Assembly: GCF_014858725.1 (NCBI RefSeq)
Contig: NZ_AQGV01000015.1
Coordinates: 930,001 to 994,000, forward strand
Length of the DNA: 64,000 nt
Direction of reading: 5' to 3'
Source: Pseudoalteromonas aurantia 208
GTDB lineage: Bacteria > Pseudomonadota > Gammaproteobacteria > Enterobacterales > Alteromonadaceae
Positions 42,446 through 50,903 of the stretch are shown piece by piece. Position 1 is the first letter of the stretch. Each line of letters begins with the position of its first letter. Both the position numbers and the translations under genes were made by a program. The notes under the pieces were generated by a model. It was not told the DNA's origin, did no database searches, and saw only the letters and a program-made list of their open reading frames with translations.

Positions 42446-44101
42446 TCACCATCGAGTGAAATGCATCACGGCGCTCAAATGGGAAGAAGCATCTTTAATT
42501 CGCAATATGTGCAGCAGACATAAAGCCGTCAACTGCTTTTTCTTAATGAATGGTTGGTTGTCATTTTTGAGTACTGATAACCAATGTCCTATGATCCCCC
42601 TAAAGTTAAGTCTTGGAAGGTGTTGTGTGTCTTTGGGCGTAGTGGCAACTTCTGCATACTCATGCTCTTGATATGCGGTCCACGGGAATCGACAGACTTG
42701 CGGGTAAGCATAGTTTACCCATGTATGATAAAAAGCGTGGTTACGTACTTTCTCAACTGGCAATGCTAAAGCACTTTGAATGATTTTATGTGAATAGAAA
42801 GGGCAAAAATACTCGACTCGATATTGGTCTACGTTCTCAAAAATGGTTTCTAAATGGTGATGTTGCTCGTTCAGCAAGAGAAACAGCTGCACCGCCTTAT
42901 CTAACCCTAGAGATTGGTACTGACCAATGGCCTGGCAGAGGTTATAGATGAGCGCTCGTTGAAGTTCATCTGCATGATTAATAACCGACTTAGGAAGATA
43001 ACCTTGTTGTTGTTCTAAGAATTTGTGTACCAGACACAGTAAATCACTCGATTTAGCTGCTTGGTATACTTCATCGGTGTAGTTGGTTAAGCCAAGTGAG
43101 CTGTTGCCACCATGACCGACCCAGGCGAGGGTTGGCCTAGATACACCTCTGAGAAATTTAGGGTGACTATCGTTTAAATCACCTAAAATTGCTTCTAGAG
43201 AATTTAATTGGTGATATTCTGGGTTTACGGCAGTCAATATAATGTCATTTTCCTGAGTAAATTCAAATAACTGCTTTTTTATTTGGGCGGGTTTTCGAGT
43301 GAGATGAACGGCTTTGATTTTTTTACTTATTCGCGAAAGTTGCGTATTTAGCACTCTGCTATCAAGTCCATTTGATAGGGTGCTGAGTACAGTTGAGTCT
43401 GTTTTACTTGCTTTAGCGACGACAGATTTAAAGGCTTGATCCAACTCTGTAACAGCATCACCTAAATCTAATTTTTGTTTGGCTAATGCCAGCCAGTCGA
43501 GGTAATTCTCACATGTGTACCCACTTTTATCGAACACTAACAACTCAGCGGGTGTAGCTCTGCGAACTTCGTTATACGGGGTATGATCAAGTAACGTGTA
43601 CCCAAGCGTGGCTAATTCACATAGTGCTGCGTAATTACGTGTTAATGTCACCCCTAATCCTTTAAATAAGTTAAGTTGTGTCGAAAACAATAGGCCAGTA
43701 CCAATATGCATATAATAAAATGGGCGGATAGCGAGGGGGTCGGTTGCTAGCACCAACTTTTCGTGTTCGGTGTTGTATTGGGCGTAATTGAAAATACCAT
43801 CACTGCTAAGCAGCGTTTCTGTTAACTTCTCAAAATTACCCGCAAGCGTTGCAAGGTCGTTGCTGCGGTCACTGGTAATAAGTGGGTGGCCGATAAGCGT
43901 TGCAACTTGCAAATCATTGTGCAACCACGCAGGCTGTTTGTAAGCGTCAAAGTCGTATTGGAGTATGACACCGCGATTGCAAGTAAAGCGATTCACATCA
44001 CTACTCGGATATGATTCAAAATATCGTATTAACTTGTTTATTATGCATTTTTTGTCAGCATGAGCCGTATCAAAAGAAAAATAACCTGCTAGAATTGCCA
44101 T
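42446..44101 (-). CDS. Asparagine-synthase-like protein without the glutaminase Cys
   Basis: A 551-aa protein with the two-domain layout of asparagine synthase B. The N-terminal part (about 1-190) is amidotransferase-like but starts MAILAGYF, so the Cys at position 2 needed for glutamine hydrolysis is missing. The C-terminal part has the ATP-pyrophosphatase loop TLSNGLDSRVLNTQL (normally SGGxDS). It could use free ammonia or another amine, or act as a cyclase/ligase as in beta-lactam and lasso-peptide pathways. No precursor peptide or partner gene is next to it, so the function is open. Confidence 0.75.
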   Translation of the reverse strand: MAILAGYFSFDTAHADKKCIINKLIRYFESYPSSDVNRFTCNRGVILQYDFDAYKQPAWLHNDLQVATLIGHPLITSDRSNDLATLAGNFEKLTETLLSSDGIFNYAQYNTEHEKLVLATDPLAIRPFYYMHIGTGLLFSTQLNLFKGLGVTLTRNYAALCELATLGYTLLDHTPYNEVRRATPAELLVFDKSGYTCENYLDWLALAKQKLDLGDAVTELDQAFKSVVAKASKTDSTVLSTLSNGLDSRVLNTQLSRISKKIKAVHLTRKPAQIKKQLFEFTQENDIILTAVNPEYHQLNSLEAILGDLNDSHPKFLRGVSRPTLAWVGHGGNSSLGLTNYTDEVYQAAKSSDLLCLVHKFLEQQQGYLPKSVINHADELQRALIYNLCQAIGQYQSLGLDKAVQLFLLLNEQHHHLETIFENVDQYRVEYFCPFYSHKIIQSALALPVEKVRNHAFYHTWVNYAYPQVCRFPWTAYQEHEYAEVATTPKDTQHLPRLNFRGIIGHWLSVLKNDNQPFIKKKQLTALCLLHILRIKDASSHLSAVMHFTRW

Positions 44102-44201
44102 ATTTGTTTGCTCTTAAATCAATTGAGATAAGATTGATGTAGCGAGAACTAAGCCAGAGCGTTTCGTCAATGCGTATGGGTATAGAAATTAAGGAGAATA
44201 A

Positions 44202-44591
44202 TTGAACAGTTTTGCACGCGCTATCGGTCACTCCATACTTTTTTTTAATGGTTTGATGCTTATTTTACTCGGTGTCGAGCGACCTGCTATAGGAAAGTAT
44301 ATTGCAGTAGTTGTGTTGGTAGCCAATGGTATTTTTGTGGTGTTGTTTTGGCTAGATAAACGCCGAGCCTGCAGGCAAGAGAAAAGGCTCAGCGAACTCA
44401 GTTTACTCCTTGTATCGTCTTTAGGGGCGCACTTTAGTATGTACGTTGCTCAAGATGTGTTTCACCATAAGTCTAAAAAGTGGCAATTTAACGTTAAGTT
44501 GCTTTGTGTACTGCTGTGTCAAACTGCCTTACTTGGGCTCATGTGCTATTGGTTATTGAGTGGGTTGGCGAGTGTACGTGTCAATGAGTGA
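44202..44591 (+). CDS. DUF1294-family membrane protein
   Basis: A 129-aa protein with helices near residues 9-24, 33-50, 67-83 and 100-120. The segments FWLDKRRACRQ and FHHKSKKWQFN are the conserved motifs of DUF1294. The start is TTG with a strong AAGGAG seven bases upstream; the only nearby ATG is out of frame. The 3' end overlaps the convergent symporter gene by 39 bp. Function unknown. Confidence 0.75.
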   Translation: MNSFARAIGHSILFFNGLMLILLGVERPAIGKYIAVVVLVANGIFVVLFWLDKRRACRQEKRLSELSLLLVSSLGAHFSMYVAQDVFHHKSKKWQFNVKLLCVLLCQTALLGLMCYWLLSGLASVRVNE

Positions 44592-46727
44592 CCAGCGGGT
44601 GTCTTTCTTTTGACCTCCTAAACCTAAAATCCAATAGTTATAGGCGTCATGTACTTTACCATTGGCTTTTTGAATATCGAGCCATGAATTAATATAGCTC
44701 AGCAGATCCAGATTGCGTTTAGCGATAGCAAACCCAACAGGGTACTTGATGGAACCTTCTTGGGGGACAATTACACCAAATTCAGGGTAAAACATACTCC
44801 ATGCGAACCCTGCTTCAGCACTGATCACCAGTGCGTCAAAATTATTAGAGTCCGTAAAATATTGCTTTAAATTGTTCAGTTCAGAAAAGTGTATATTGGG
44901 GTATTGCTTTGTTACCTTATTTAAAATAGGGCCATATTCTACATGAGCAAACTGTACGCTAGAGAGATTTGTTATATCGCTTTTATGTGTAAAGCGTTGT
45001 AATTGGTGATCTTTGGCGAGTAATGCTAATTGCAATTTTAGAACATGATCACTAAATCGAACCTTGGTTAAATCGACCACATTTATTTCTAACCCAGACA
45101 TAGCAATATCAAAATAGCCTTTGTTAAGGTATTCACTTAATTGGTGTTTTTTAAAGGGGATAAACTCAACTTCGACTTGTAAATCATCAGCAAGCCGATG
45201 GGCCAAACTAATATCAAAGCCAACGAGTTCATTTTTTTGGTTAAAGTAGCTAAAAGGGACATTATCAACTAAATAACCAATCCTAATTAAGTTTCGCTTT
45301 TGAATAATATCAATGTTGGTGAGCGACAATTCTCCGGAATGATATGCTTTGGGTACGTGGTTTAATACATGTGCAGGGACTGTTTCTGCAATCACCATAT
45401 TTGCAATGATGTCATCAGCAGCTTTACTGTTGCCTGCTAAATGAGTATTTAGTGTGTAGCTGGCGAACATGAATATGGGTAGGCACACGCTCAATAGTGC
45501 AAGGTAATATACCGAGCGTAATCGTTTTAAATGCAGTTGTTTTCGGCAATAGAAAATACTTAAAAATACAAAAGAAAATATATAAATGACCGTGGTAGGT
45601 GATACTACTTTGGCACTGAGTACCGACATAGATAAGTACAACTGATAGCTATCGGCTGGAATTTTCAAGCTATCAAGTAAAAACGGGATTGCGATATGCA
45701 CATTTGCAAAGTAACTCAGCATGGCCGACAGGGTAACATTAGGAATATCAGAAATACCGACTGGACTCCCCGTTAACCATGCTGCGAACATGACGAACAT
45801 CAATGTGGTGAGTTTACCGAGGCTAGGGAATGTGTAAGCAATAGGCACAAGTACCTCGGCAATGTGATCAGCTTGCTCATCAGCTTGATTGGTTTTTCGC
45901 AGGTGCTCTTTTATCCCTTCTGTGATAACCGGCAATACAATAAAGACGTTTCCGGTACTGAAAGCCGTTATCCACGCATTACGCATTACTAGAATAAGGT
46001 CCCGGTATTTTATTGGTGTAAAAGCAGCCACTATCATCGGCATGAGTACAAGCATTAAATACAGTCCAAGGCATAATACCAAGACCCAATATACTTGCAG
46101 ATTATTTAATTGTTCACCACTGAGCGTACCAGCCGTACTGGCGGTCATCGCAAAAATACCAACAGGGAAAATCGCAATGATCTTTTTTGAGATTACCGTT
46201 AGTCCCTGTCCAATGACTTCAAGAAAGTCAAGTACCGTTGTTTTACGTTTATTTGCTATTAATGAACTGCCTAAAGCGATACAGAAAATGACGATGGCAG
46301 GTACGTTACCTTGTGCTAAAGAGGCGAATGGATTGGCGGGGATATAATGTTCAGCAAAATCGATGGAGGCCGCAGGGCTAATAAGGGCTGGCGAAAAAAA
46401 TGTCCCAGCGTCATGTTGAGGTAGTGTTAATGCAAAGCACCAAATAGCAGCGAGACCAATGCACCATAAGCTTATCATTACGGTTGCAGCTTTGAGTAAA
46501 ATACTTTTGACTTGCTCAGGACTAAACTTTCCTAGTCCGACTATCAGGCTTACGACAATATACGGGAATATAGTGATCTGCATCAGCTTAACGAAGCCAT
46601 TACCTATGGGTTGTAAAAATGCAACGCGTTCACCAAAAATAAGGCCTGTAGCAACACCTAAGATCAGTGCCCACAGCATCCAATTACGACTTTTCAAAAA
46701 AGAAAAAAATGTATTCATTGTGTGCAT
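44553..46727 (-). CDS. Dicarboxylate/amino acid:cation symporter fused to a solute-binding domain
   Basis: A 724-aa protein. Residues about 10-405 are a GltP/SDF-type symporter with the family's helix pattern (LKSRNWMLWALILGVATGLI, ITAFSTGNVFIVLPV, LVPIAYTFPSLGKLTTLMF). A further helix near 405-425 is followed by a family 3 solute-binding domain (about 470-700; IRIGYLVDNVPFSYFNQKNE, LVGFDISLAHRLADDLQVEV, GYFDIAMSGLEI). The binding domain would face the periplasm and may feed or gate the symporter. This fusion is unusual, since such domains normally serve ABC systems. Substrate is likely an amino acid or dicarboxylate. Confidence 0.85.
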   Translation of the reverse strand: MHTMNTFFSFLKSRNWMLWALILGVATGLIFGERVAFLQPIGNGFVKLMQITIFPYIVVSLIVGLGKFSPEQVKSILLKAATVMISLWCIGLAAIWCFALTLPQHDAGTFFSPALISPAASIDFAEHYIPANPFASLAQGNVPAIVIFCIALGSSLIANKRKTTVLDFLEVIGQGLTVISKKIIAIFPVGIFAMTASTAGTLSGEQLNNLQVYWVLVLCLGLYLMLVLMPMIVAAFTPIKYRDLILVMRNAWITAFSTGNVFIVLPVITEGIKEHLRKTNQADEQADHIAEVLVPIAYTFPSLGKLTTLMFVMFAAWLTGSPVGISDIPNVTLSAMLSYFANVHIAIPFLLDSLKIPADSYQLYLSMSVLSAKVVSPTTVIYIFSFVFLSIFYCRKQLHLKRLRSVYYLALLSVCLPIFMFASYTLNTHLAGNSKAADDIIANMVIAETVPAHVLNHVPKAYHSGELSLTNIDIIQKRNLIRIGYLVDNVPFSYFNQKNELVGFDISLAHRLADDLQVEVEFIPFKKHQLSEYLNKGYFDIAMSGLEINVVDLTKVRFSDHVLKLQLALLAKDHQLQRFTHKSDITNLSSVQFAHVEYGPILNKVTKQYPNIHFSELNNLKQYFTDSNNFDALVISAEAGFAWSMFYPEFGVIVPQEGSIKYPVGFAIAKRNLDLLSYINSWLDIQKANGKVHDAYNYWILGLGGQKKDTRWSLIDTYTRQPTQ

Positions 46728-46896
46728 CGCTCAATATTAGCTTCAATTAAGCATAATAGAAAAATAAAAGAGCGGGGATTATAGTGATCGAAACTGACTG
46801 GTGTCTGAACTGACTATGCTTAAATTGATTAATAGAAAAATGTGCAGCAATGGATGCTTTACTGTATGTAAAAGAGTAAAGCATAGTTAATGAACG

Positions 46897-47310
46897 TTAT
46901 TGCTTAATCGTGATAGGCTGGTTTTCAATACCAGCATAAAAAACCATAATTTCAGCAGTGTCAGTACCGGTATTTACCCCGTAGTGCCATGTGTCTATTA
47001 CTTCAGTAATAGGATCACCGGCAGTCATTTTGAGCTTTTTCCCTTTTTTGGTTGTAACTAGCAACTCACCTTTGAGTAACACGCCTGCATTAATAACGGG
47101 GTGTTGATGCCAAGGCAATGTGACGCCTGGGGCGATAGCTATTTTCAAAATAGTAATTTCTGGTTGACCTTTTGGGTAAGCTGGGAGTGTATTACCGTTC
47201 CAGCTTTGCGTTGTTTTTACAATCGTTTCTACTGAGATTGGTACGTGTTTTTCATCAGCGGTACTATAAAAAGATAGTAATACCATAAGGGGTGGTAGAA
47301 GATATTTCAT
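46897..47310 (-). CDS. Secreted cupin-domain protein
   Basis: A 137-aa protein with a signal peptide (MKYLLPPLMVLLSFYSTA). The cupin motif is visible as LPWHQHPVINAGVLLKGEL and the second motif as DTWHYGVNTG. The metal ligands would be the His residues in WHQH and the second-motif His. It is a single-domain periplasmic cupin of unknown role. It stands alone with about 110 bp on its 3' side to the next gene's end. Confidence 0.8.
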   Translation of the reverse strand: MKYLLPPLMVLLSFYSTADEKHVPISVETIVKTTQSWNGNTLPAYPKGQPEITILKIAIAPGVTLPWHQHPVINAGVLLKGELLVTTKKGKKLKMTAGDPITEVIDTWHYGVNTGTDTAEIMVFYAGIENQPITIKQ

Positions 47311-47423
47311 TGTTCACCTATGGGTAATTAGAAAGGTGTTTGTGAGGGCAAACACATATAGTTACTATGGGCCTATTGTAAGCAACAGAGTGAACTAGGC
47401 TCATTCTGCTGCTTATTATCTCG

Positions 47424-49196
47424 TTATTGCATCAATTTCGTTATGTACTTAACGGGTGCACTGCCAAAGCTTAAAAATGTTTCATGGAATATTTTCAAGT
47501 CGAAGCTATTCCCCAATTTAACTTTTTGTGCCTCACGCAAATCGTAAATTTCTCGGTATCCGCTGTAGTAGCTGGTTAATTGTACTTGGCTAAGGGTTGC
47601 TCTGCGCCATTTACCTTGCGCTTCTGCTTGTTCTTGAAATGCCCCATTCATCAGCAAGTCTAGTCCGGCCTCTTTACTAAGTCCTTCGACATGAATAGCG
47701 TAATCCAAAATGGTGTTACAGATCACACGTAAATTCCACTTGTAATACATAAGCCACATTTCAGGCTCAAAGTTGCCGTAACCTTCTTCAAGCATCATAC
47801 GTTCAGTGTATACGGCCCAACCCTCTATCATGGCACCATTACTAAATAGACTTTTAATTAATGAAGGAGATTTGTTCGCGTACACTAACTGAGTGTAGTG
47901 ACCAGGGATTGCCTCGTGAATATTTAAAATTTGTAAAATCCAATGATTGTACTCACGAAGGTAAGAGCTTGCTTTTTCATCGTCCATGTCGCCAAGCGGC
48001 TCGACATTATAGAAGGTGTTGCCTTTGCTTTCGTATGGGCCTGGAGAGCTAATCGAGGCCATCGCGTAACCACGCATATATTCAGGTGTTTTACGGACAA
48101 CGAGCGGTTTATCAGCATCAAGTGTGATTAAGTCTTTTTCTTTCACAAAGGCTTCAAGTGCAGGGATTTGAGTCGAAATCTCATCAACAAATTTGTGCTT
48201 GTCGACGTGTTTAGCTGATAAGTGTTTAATTAATTTTGAGATGGCTTGAATATCGTTCTCTGGTTGCGGTGTTGCAGGAAAATACTTAGGCCATAACTTG
48301 TTGGTAATGCAGATCATTTCAGAAGTCACTCTGCCTTTGTCAGCAAGGGCTTTTTGGTACATTTGTTTGGCCGTGTAGCCAGACTGTATATCGAACGCAA
48401 ATTTTTGTTCATAGAGTGATTCACCAATTCTAAATGAACGTGCGGAGTCCGTGGCAACTAGTTCCTTCTCTAACTTGATTAGATAGTCTATATAACCATG
48501 AATGGCGGCTTTAGCGTCGGCAAAACGGCCCTTGAATAGCGCTTTATCGGCACTGGATAAATTAGAACTGCTTAACATTTCTAGCAGTGAATCATCTAAT
48601 ACACTGAAAGCGCCTTGGTTTTGTTGTATTGCGAGTTGAGTATATTCAAGAGTTGGGTTTTCAATATTGTTTTGTGCTGCTTGATAATAGTCAGGCACAA
48701 ACTTCAAACGATTAAGAACAAGGTTTAATTTTTCGTCAGTGCTTTTAAAACGGTTGTTAAGTAACAATGCAAAGCCACCAGACACGTTATAGTTTGATGG
48801 ATTCCATTGCCAACTTTTAAATGTTTGGTTGTGCCAAAGGCTTTTCTGTAAGCGGTTTTTAATTAGGTAGTAATCTGTTTGTTGATTCGCACTCAGTGTG
48901 TTTATATCGAACTGCTGTAAAGCGTCAAGCTGCGCTTCATTAAATGTATTATTGCTTGCCCTAGTTTGTGCGTTGGGAATTGAAATAATATCATCATACT
49001 TGCCATAGCCAGCATAACTTGAGGCTTCCGGATAGTGCTGCCAGTATGAATCTATAAGCGATGCTGCGAATTGTTCGAAACTTTGGTTAACTGAGGTTGT
49101 CGATTCGTTTTTGGTGTGGGTTGTTTGGTTGGCAGAGTTGCATGCAGTTAAACCTAACGTAACAACCAATGCTAAGCCGAGAGTCGTTTTTTTCAT
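47424..49196 (-). CDS. DUF885 lipoprotein, putative peptidase-like
   Basis: A 590-aa lipoprotein. MKKTTLGLALVVTLGLTAC ends in a lipobox with the acylated Cys at about residue 19. The DUF885 body includes IHEAIPGHYTQLVYAN, an H-E-x3-G-H-type metal-binding motif, and GWAVYTERMMLEEGYG. Members are thought to be zinc peptidase-like; activity is not proven. The start at 49196 is preferred because the frame upstream (to 49250) lacks a signal sequence. It follows the cupin gene in the same direction as a separate unit. Confidence 0.85.
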   Translation of the reverse strand: MKKTTLGLALVVTLGLTACNSANQTTHTKNESTTSVNQSFEQFAASLIDSYWQHYPEASSYAGYGKYDDIISIPNAQTRASNNTFNEAQLDALQQFDINTLSANQQTDYYLIKNRLQKSLWHNQTFKSWQWNPSNYNVSGGFALLLNNRFKSTDEKLNLVLNRLKFVPDYYQAAQNNIENPTLEYTQLAIQQNQGAFSVLDDSLLEMLSSSNLSSADKALFKGRFADAKAAIHGYIDYLIKLEKELVATDSARSFRIGESLYEQKFAFDIQSGYTAKQMYQKALADKGRVTSEMICITNKLWPKYFPATPQPENDIQAISKLIKHLSAKHVDKHKFVDEISTQIPALEAFVKEKDLITLDADKPLVVRKTPEYMRGYAMASISSPGPYESKGNTFYNVEPLGDMDDEKASSYLREYNHWILQILNIHEAIPGHYTQLVYANKSPSLIKSLFSNGAMIEGWAVYTERMMLEEGYGNFEPEMWLMYYKWNLRVICNTILDYAIHVEGLSKEAGLDLLMNGAFQEQAEAQGKWRRATLSQVQLTSYYSGYREIYDLREAQKVKLGNSFDLKIFHETFLSFGSAPVKYITKLMQ

Positions 49197-49339
49197 TATG
49201 GATCCGTTCTTAATTGTAATGTACGTATGGTACCAAGGATTACATGTCATCGCATGTCACTCTCTCAGCGTAACGAAGAAATACAACCTTTGTTTGAGGA
49301 CGATTTTACAGTGCATAAAACATAGGTGAGCGTATGTAT

Positions 49340-49795
49340 TTAGTCATGTTCGAGCAATACGGCCCCACTATTTGATTCTCCTAGAATATCTTCTGGATTA
49401 TATAGCGGACAACTACTCATAGACAAACAACCACAGCCAATGCATCCATCAACTCTGTCTCTCAACCTCTGCATATAGGCAATTTTTTCATCGAGTTGTA
49501 CTTGCCATTGTTTTGACAGCTTTTCCCAGTCATGTTTATTGGGGGTTCGGCTATCAGGTAGAGTATTGAGCGTTTCTTTGATCTCTTCGAGAGTAACGCC
49601 CATTCTCTGTGCTGCTTTTATGACTGCGATACGTCTGAGAACATCAGGTTTGTAGCGTCTTTGATTGCCATTGTTGCGCCAGCTACGTATTAACCCCTTT
49701 GTTTCATAGAAATGCAGCGTTGATACTTTCACATCACTGCGTTTTGCGACATAGCCGACGGGTAAATTGGCTTCTTGTAGTTGCTGAGTGCCCAT
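49340..49795 (-). CDS. soxR: SoxR, redox-sensitive MerR-family regulator
   Basis: A 151-aa regulator. The MerR helix-turn-helix (VGYVAKRSDVKVSTLHFYE) and the dimer helix are followed by the [2Fe-2S] cluster motif CIGCGCLSMSSC (four Cys). AGGAG precedes the start. The gene is divergent from a flavodoxin-type gene, and a SoxR box lies between them. SoxR responds to redox-cycling compounds, including pigments and phenazine-like molecules. In non-enteric bacteria it directly controls a small set of such genes. Confidence 0.95.
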   Translation of the reverse strand: MGTQQLQEANLPVGYVAKRSDVKVSTLHFYETKGLIRSWRNNGNQRRYKPDVLRRIAVIKAAQRMGVTLEEIKETLNTLPDSRTPNKHDWEKLSKQWQVQLDEKIAYMQRLRDRVDGCIGCGCLSMSSCPLYNPEDILGESNSGAVLLEHD

Positions 49796-49818
49796 AAAAC
49801 TCCTGAATAAAATGCTTT

Positions 49819-49838
49819 ACCTCAAGTCTACTTAAGGT
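49819..49838 (+). promoter_or_regulatory. SoxR box
   Basis: Near-perfect inverted repeat with arms ACCTCAAGT and ACTTAAGGT around CT, matching the SoxR pattern CCTCAAGTTAACTTGAGG. It lies 24 bp upstream of soxR and 39 bp upstream of the flavodoxin-type gene. Confidence 0.9.
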
Positions 49839-49877
49839 TTTAACATGCTACTAAACATATAGCAAATAAGGACTGTA

Positions 49878-50336
49878 ATGAAAACAATCGTGATATATTC
49901 AAGCGCAAATAGACATGGTAATACTGCGACAGTAAGTGAAAACTATGTGTCACAACATGAAGGGGCTGATTCGGTGTATTTAGATGACTTGGTTATTCAT
50001 GATTATAGTTATGACCATAGGCATAAAGAGGATGATTTTCGCCGTATATTTTTACAAGTGTTACAATACGACCATGTGGTATTTTCATCTCCAGTATATT
50101 GGTATGCCGTTACCCCGAGAATGAAGGCATTTTTTGACCGAATTACAGAGTTTATGGATGATGATGCACTTAAAGCGTCATTAAGGCAATTAAGAGGCAA
50201 ACGTTTTTCGATACTGACCAATTCAATTAGTAGCGCTGCCCCCGCGCCGATGTTAGAAATGATGATTAAAACATGTGAATATTTAGGTATGAAAGAACAG
50301 GCACATCAGCACTTTCAATTTCCGGTATCGATTTAA
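49878..50336 (+). CDS. Flavodoxin-fold NADPH-dependent FMN reductase
   Basis: A 152-aa flavodoxin-like protein. YSSANRHGNTATVSENYV is the FMN phosphate loop, FSSPVYWYAVTPRMKAFFDR is the family's second motif, and TNSISSAAPAPMLEMM follows. It should reduce quinones or flavins and so counter redox cycling. It is the likely SoxR target. A terminator follows directly. Confidence 0.87.
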   Translation: MKTIVIYSSANRHGNTATVSENYVSQHEGADSVYLDDLVIHDYSYDHRHKEDDFRRIFLQVLQYDHVVFSSPVYWYAVTPRMKAFFDRITEFMDDDALKASLRQLRGKRFSILTNSISSAAPAPMLEMMIKTCEYLGMKEQAHQHFQFPVSI

Positions 50337-50357
50337 TAATGTGTACTTTAGTGTAAT

Positions 50358-50383
50358 AAAAGGCCATAGTTTATGGCCTTTTT
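50358..50383 (+). terminator. Rho-independent terminator
   Basis: Stem AAAAGGCCATA/TATGGCCTTTT with a GTT loop and a T-run, 21 bp after the flavodoxin-type gene. It may also act on the minus strand. Confidence 0.88.
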
Positions 50384-50401
50384 AAATGAGTTACAGGGTC
50401 T

Positions 50402-50888
50402 CTCATTGCCTGTGTTGATGGTCTCAAAGGTTTTCCTGATGCAATTAATGCCGTTTCCCCTGACACCCAAATTCAACTCTGTATTGTGCATATGGTACGT
50501 AATTCACTCAAATTCGTCCCGTGGAAAGACGACAAAGCGATCACGGTTGATTTAAAGCGAATATATCAATCCATAACAGAAGATGAAGCCTTGATGTCAC
50601 TCGAGCAGTTTGAGCAACGTTGGGATAGTAAATATCCCGATATATCACGCTCATGACATAATAACTGGCGAAATTTCAGTACGTTACTCAACTATCCTGA
50701 GGATATCCGTAAGGCCATTTACACCACCAATACGATAGAATCACTCAACAGTGTTATTCGTAAAGCCATCAAGAAACGTAAGCAATTTCCACATGATGAT
50801 TCAGCGAGGAAAGTTATTTACTTAGCGATTGAGCAAGCATCGAAAAAATGGACAATGCCAATAAGAAATTGGAAAACGGCCTTGAATC
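50402..50888 (+). pseudogene. IS256-family transposase remnant
   Basis: The C-terminal half of an IS256-type transposase: CVDGLKGFPDAINAVFP, QLCIVHMVRNSLKFV, YPEDIRKAIYTTNTIESLN (with the catalytic-region Glu) and KWTMPIRNWKTALNR. About 160 of some 400 residues remain. One in-frame TGA occurs at a place where members have Trp (RS-stop-HNNW). Both ends of the insertion sequence are gone. The remnant ends 15 bp before the 3' end of the convergent fibrinogen-like gene. Confidence 0.88.
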
Positions 50889-50903
50889 GTCAGAATAATG
50901 ACC

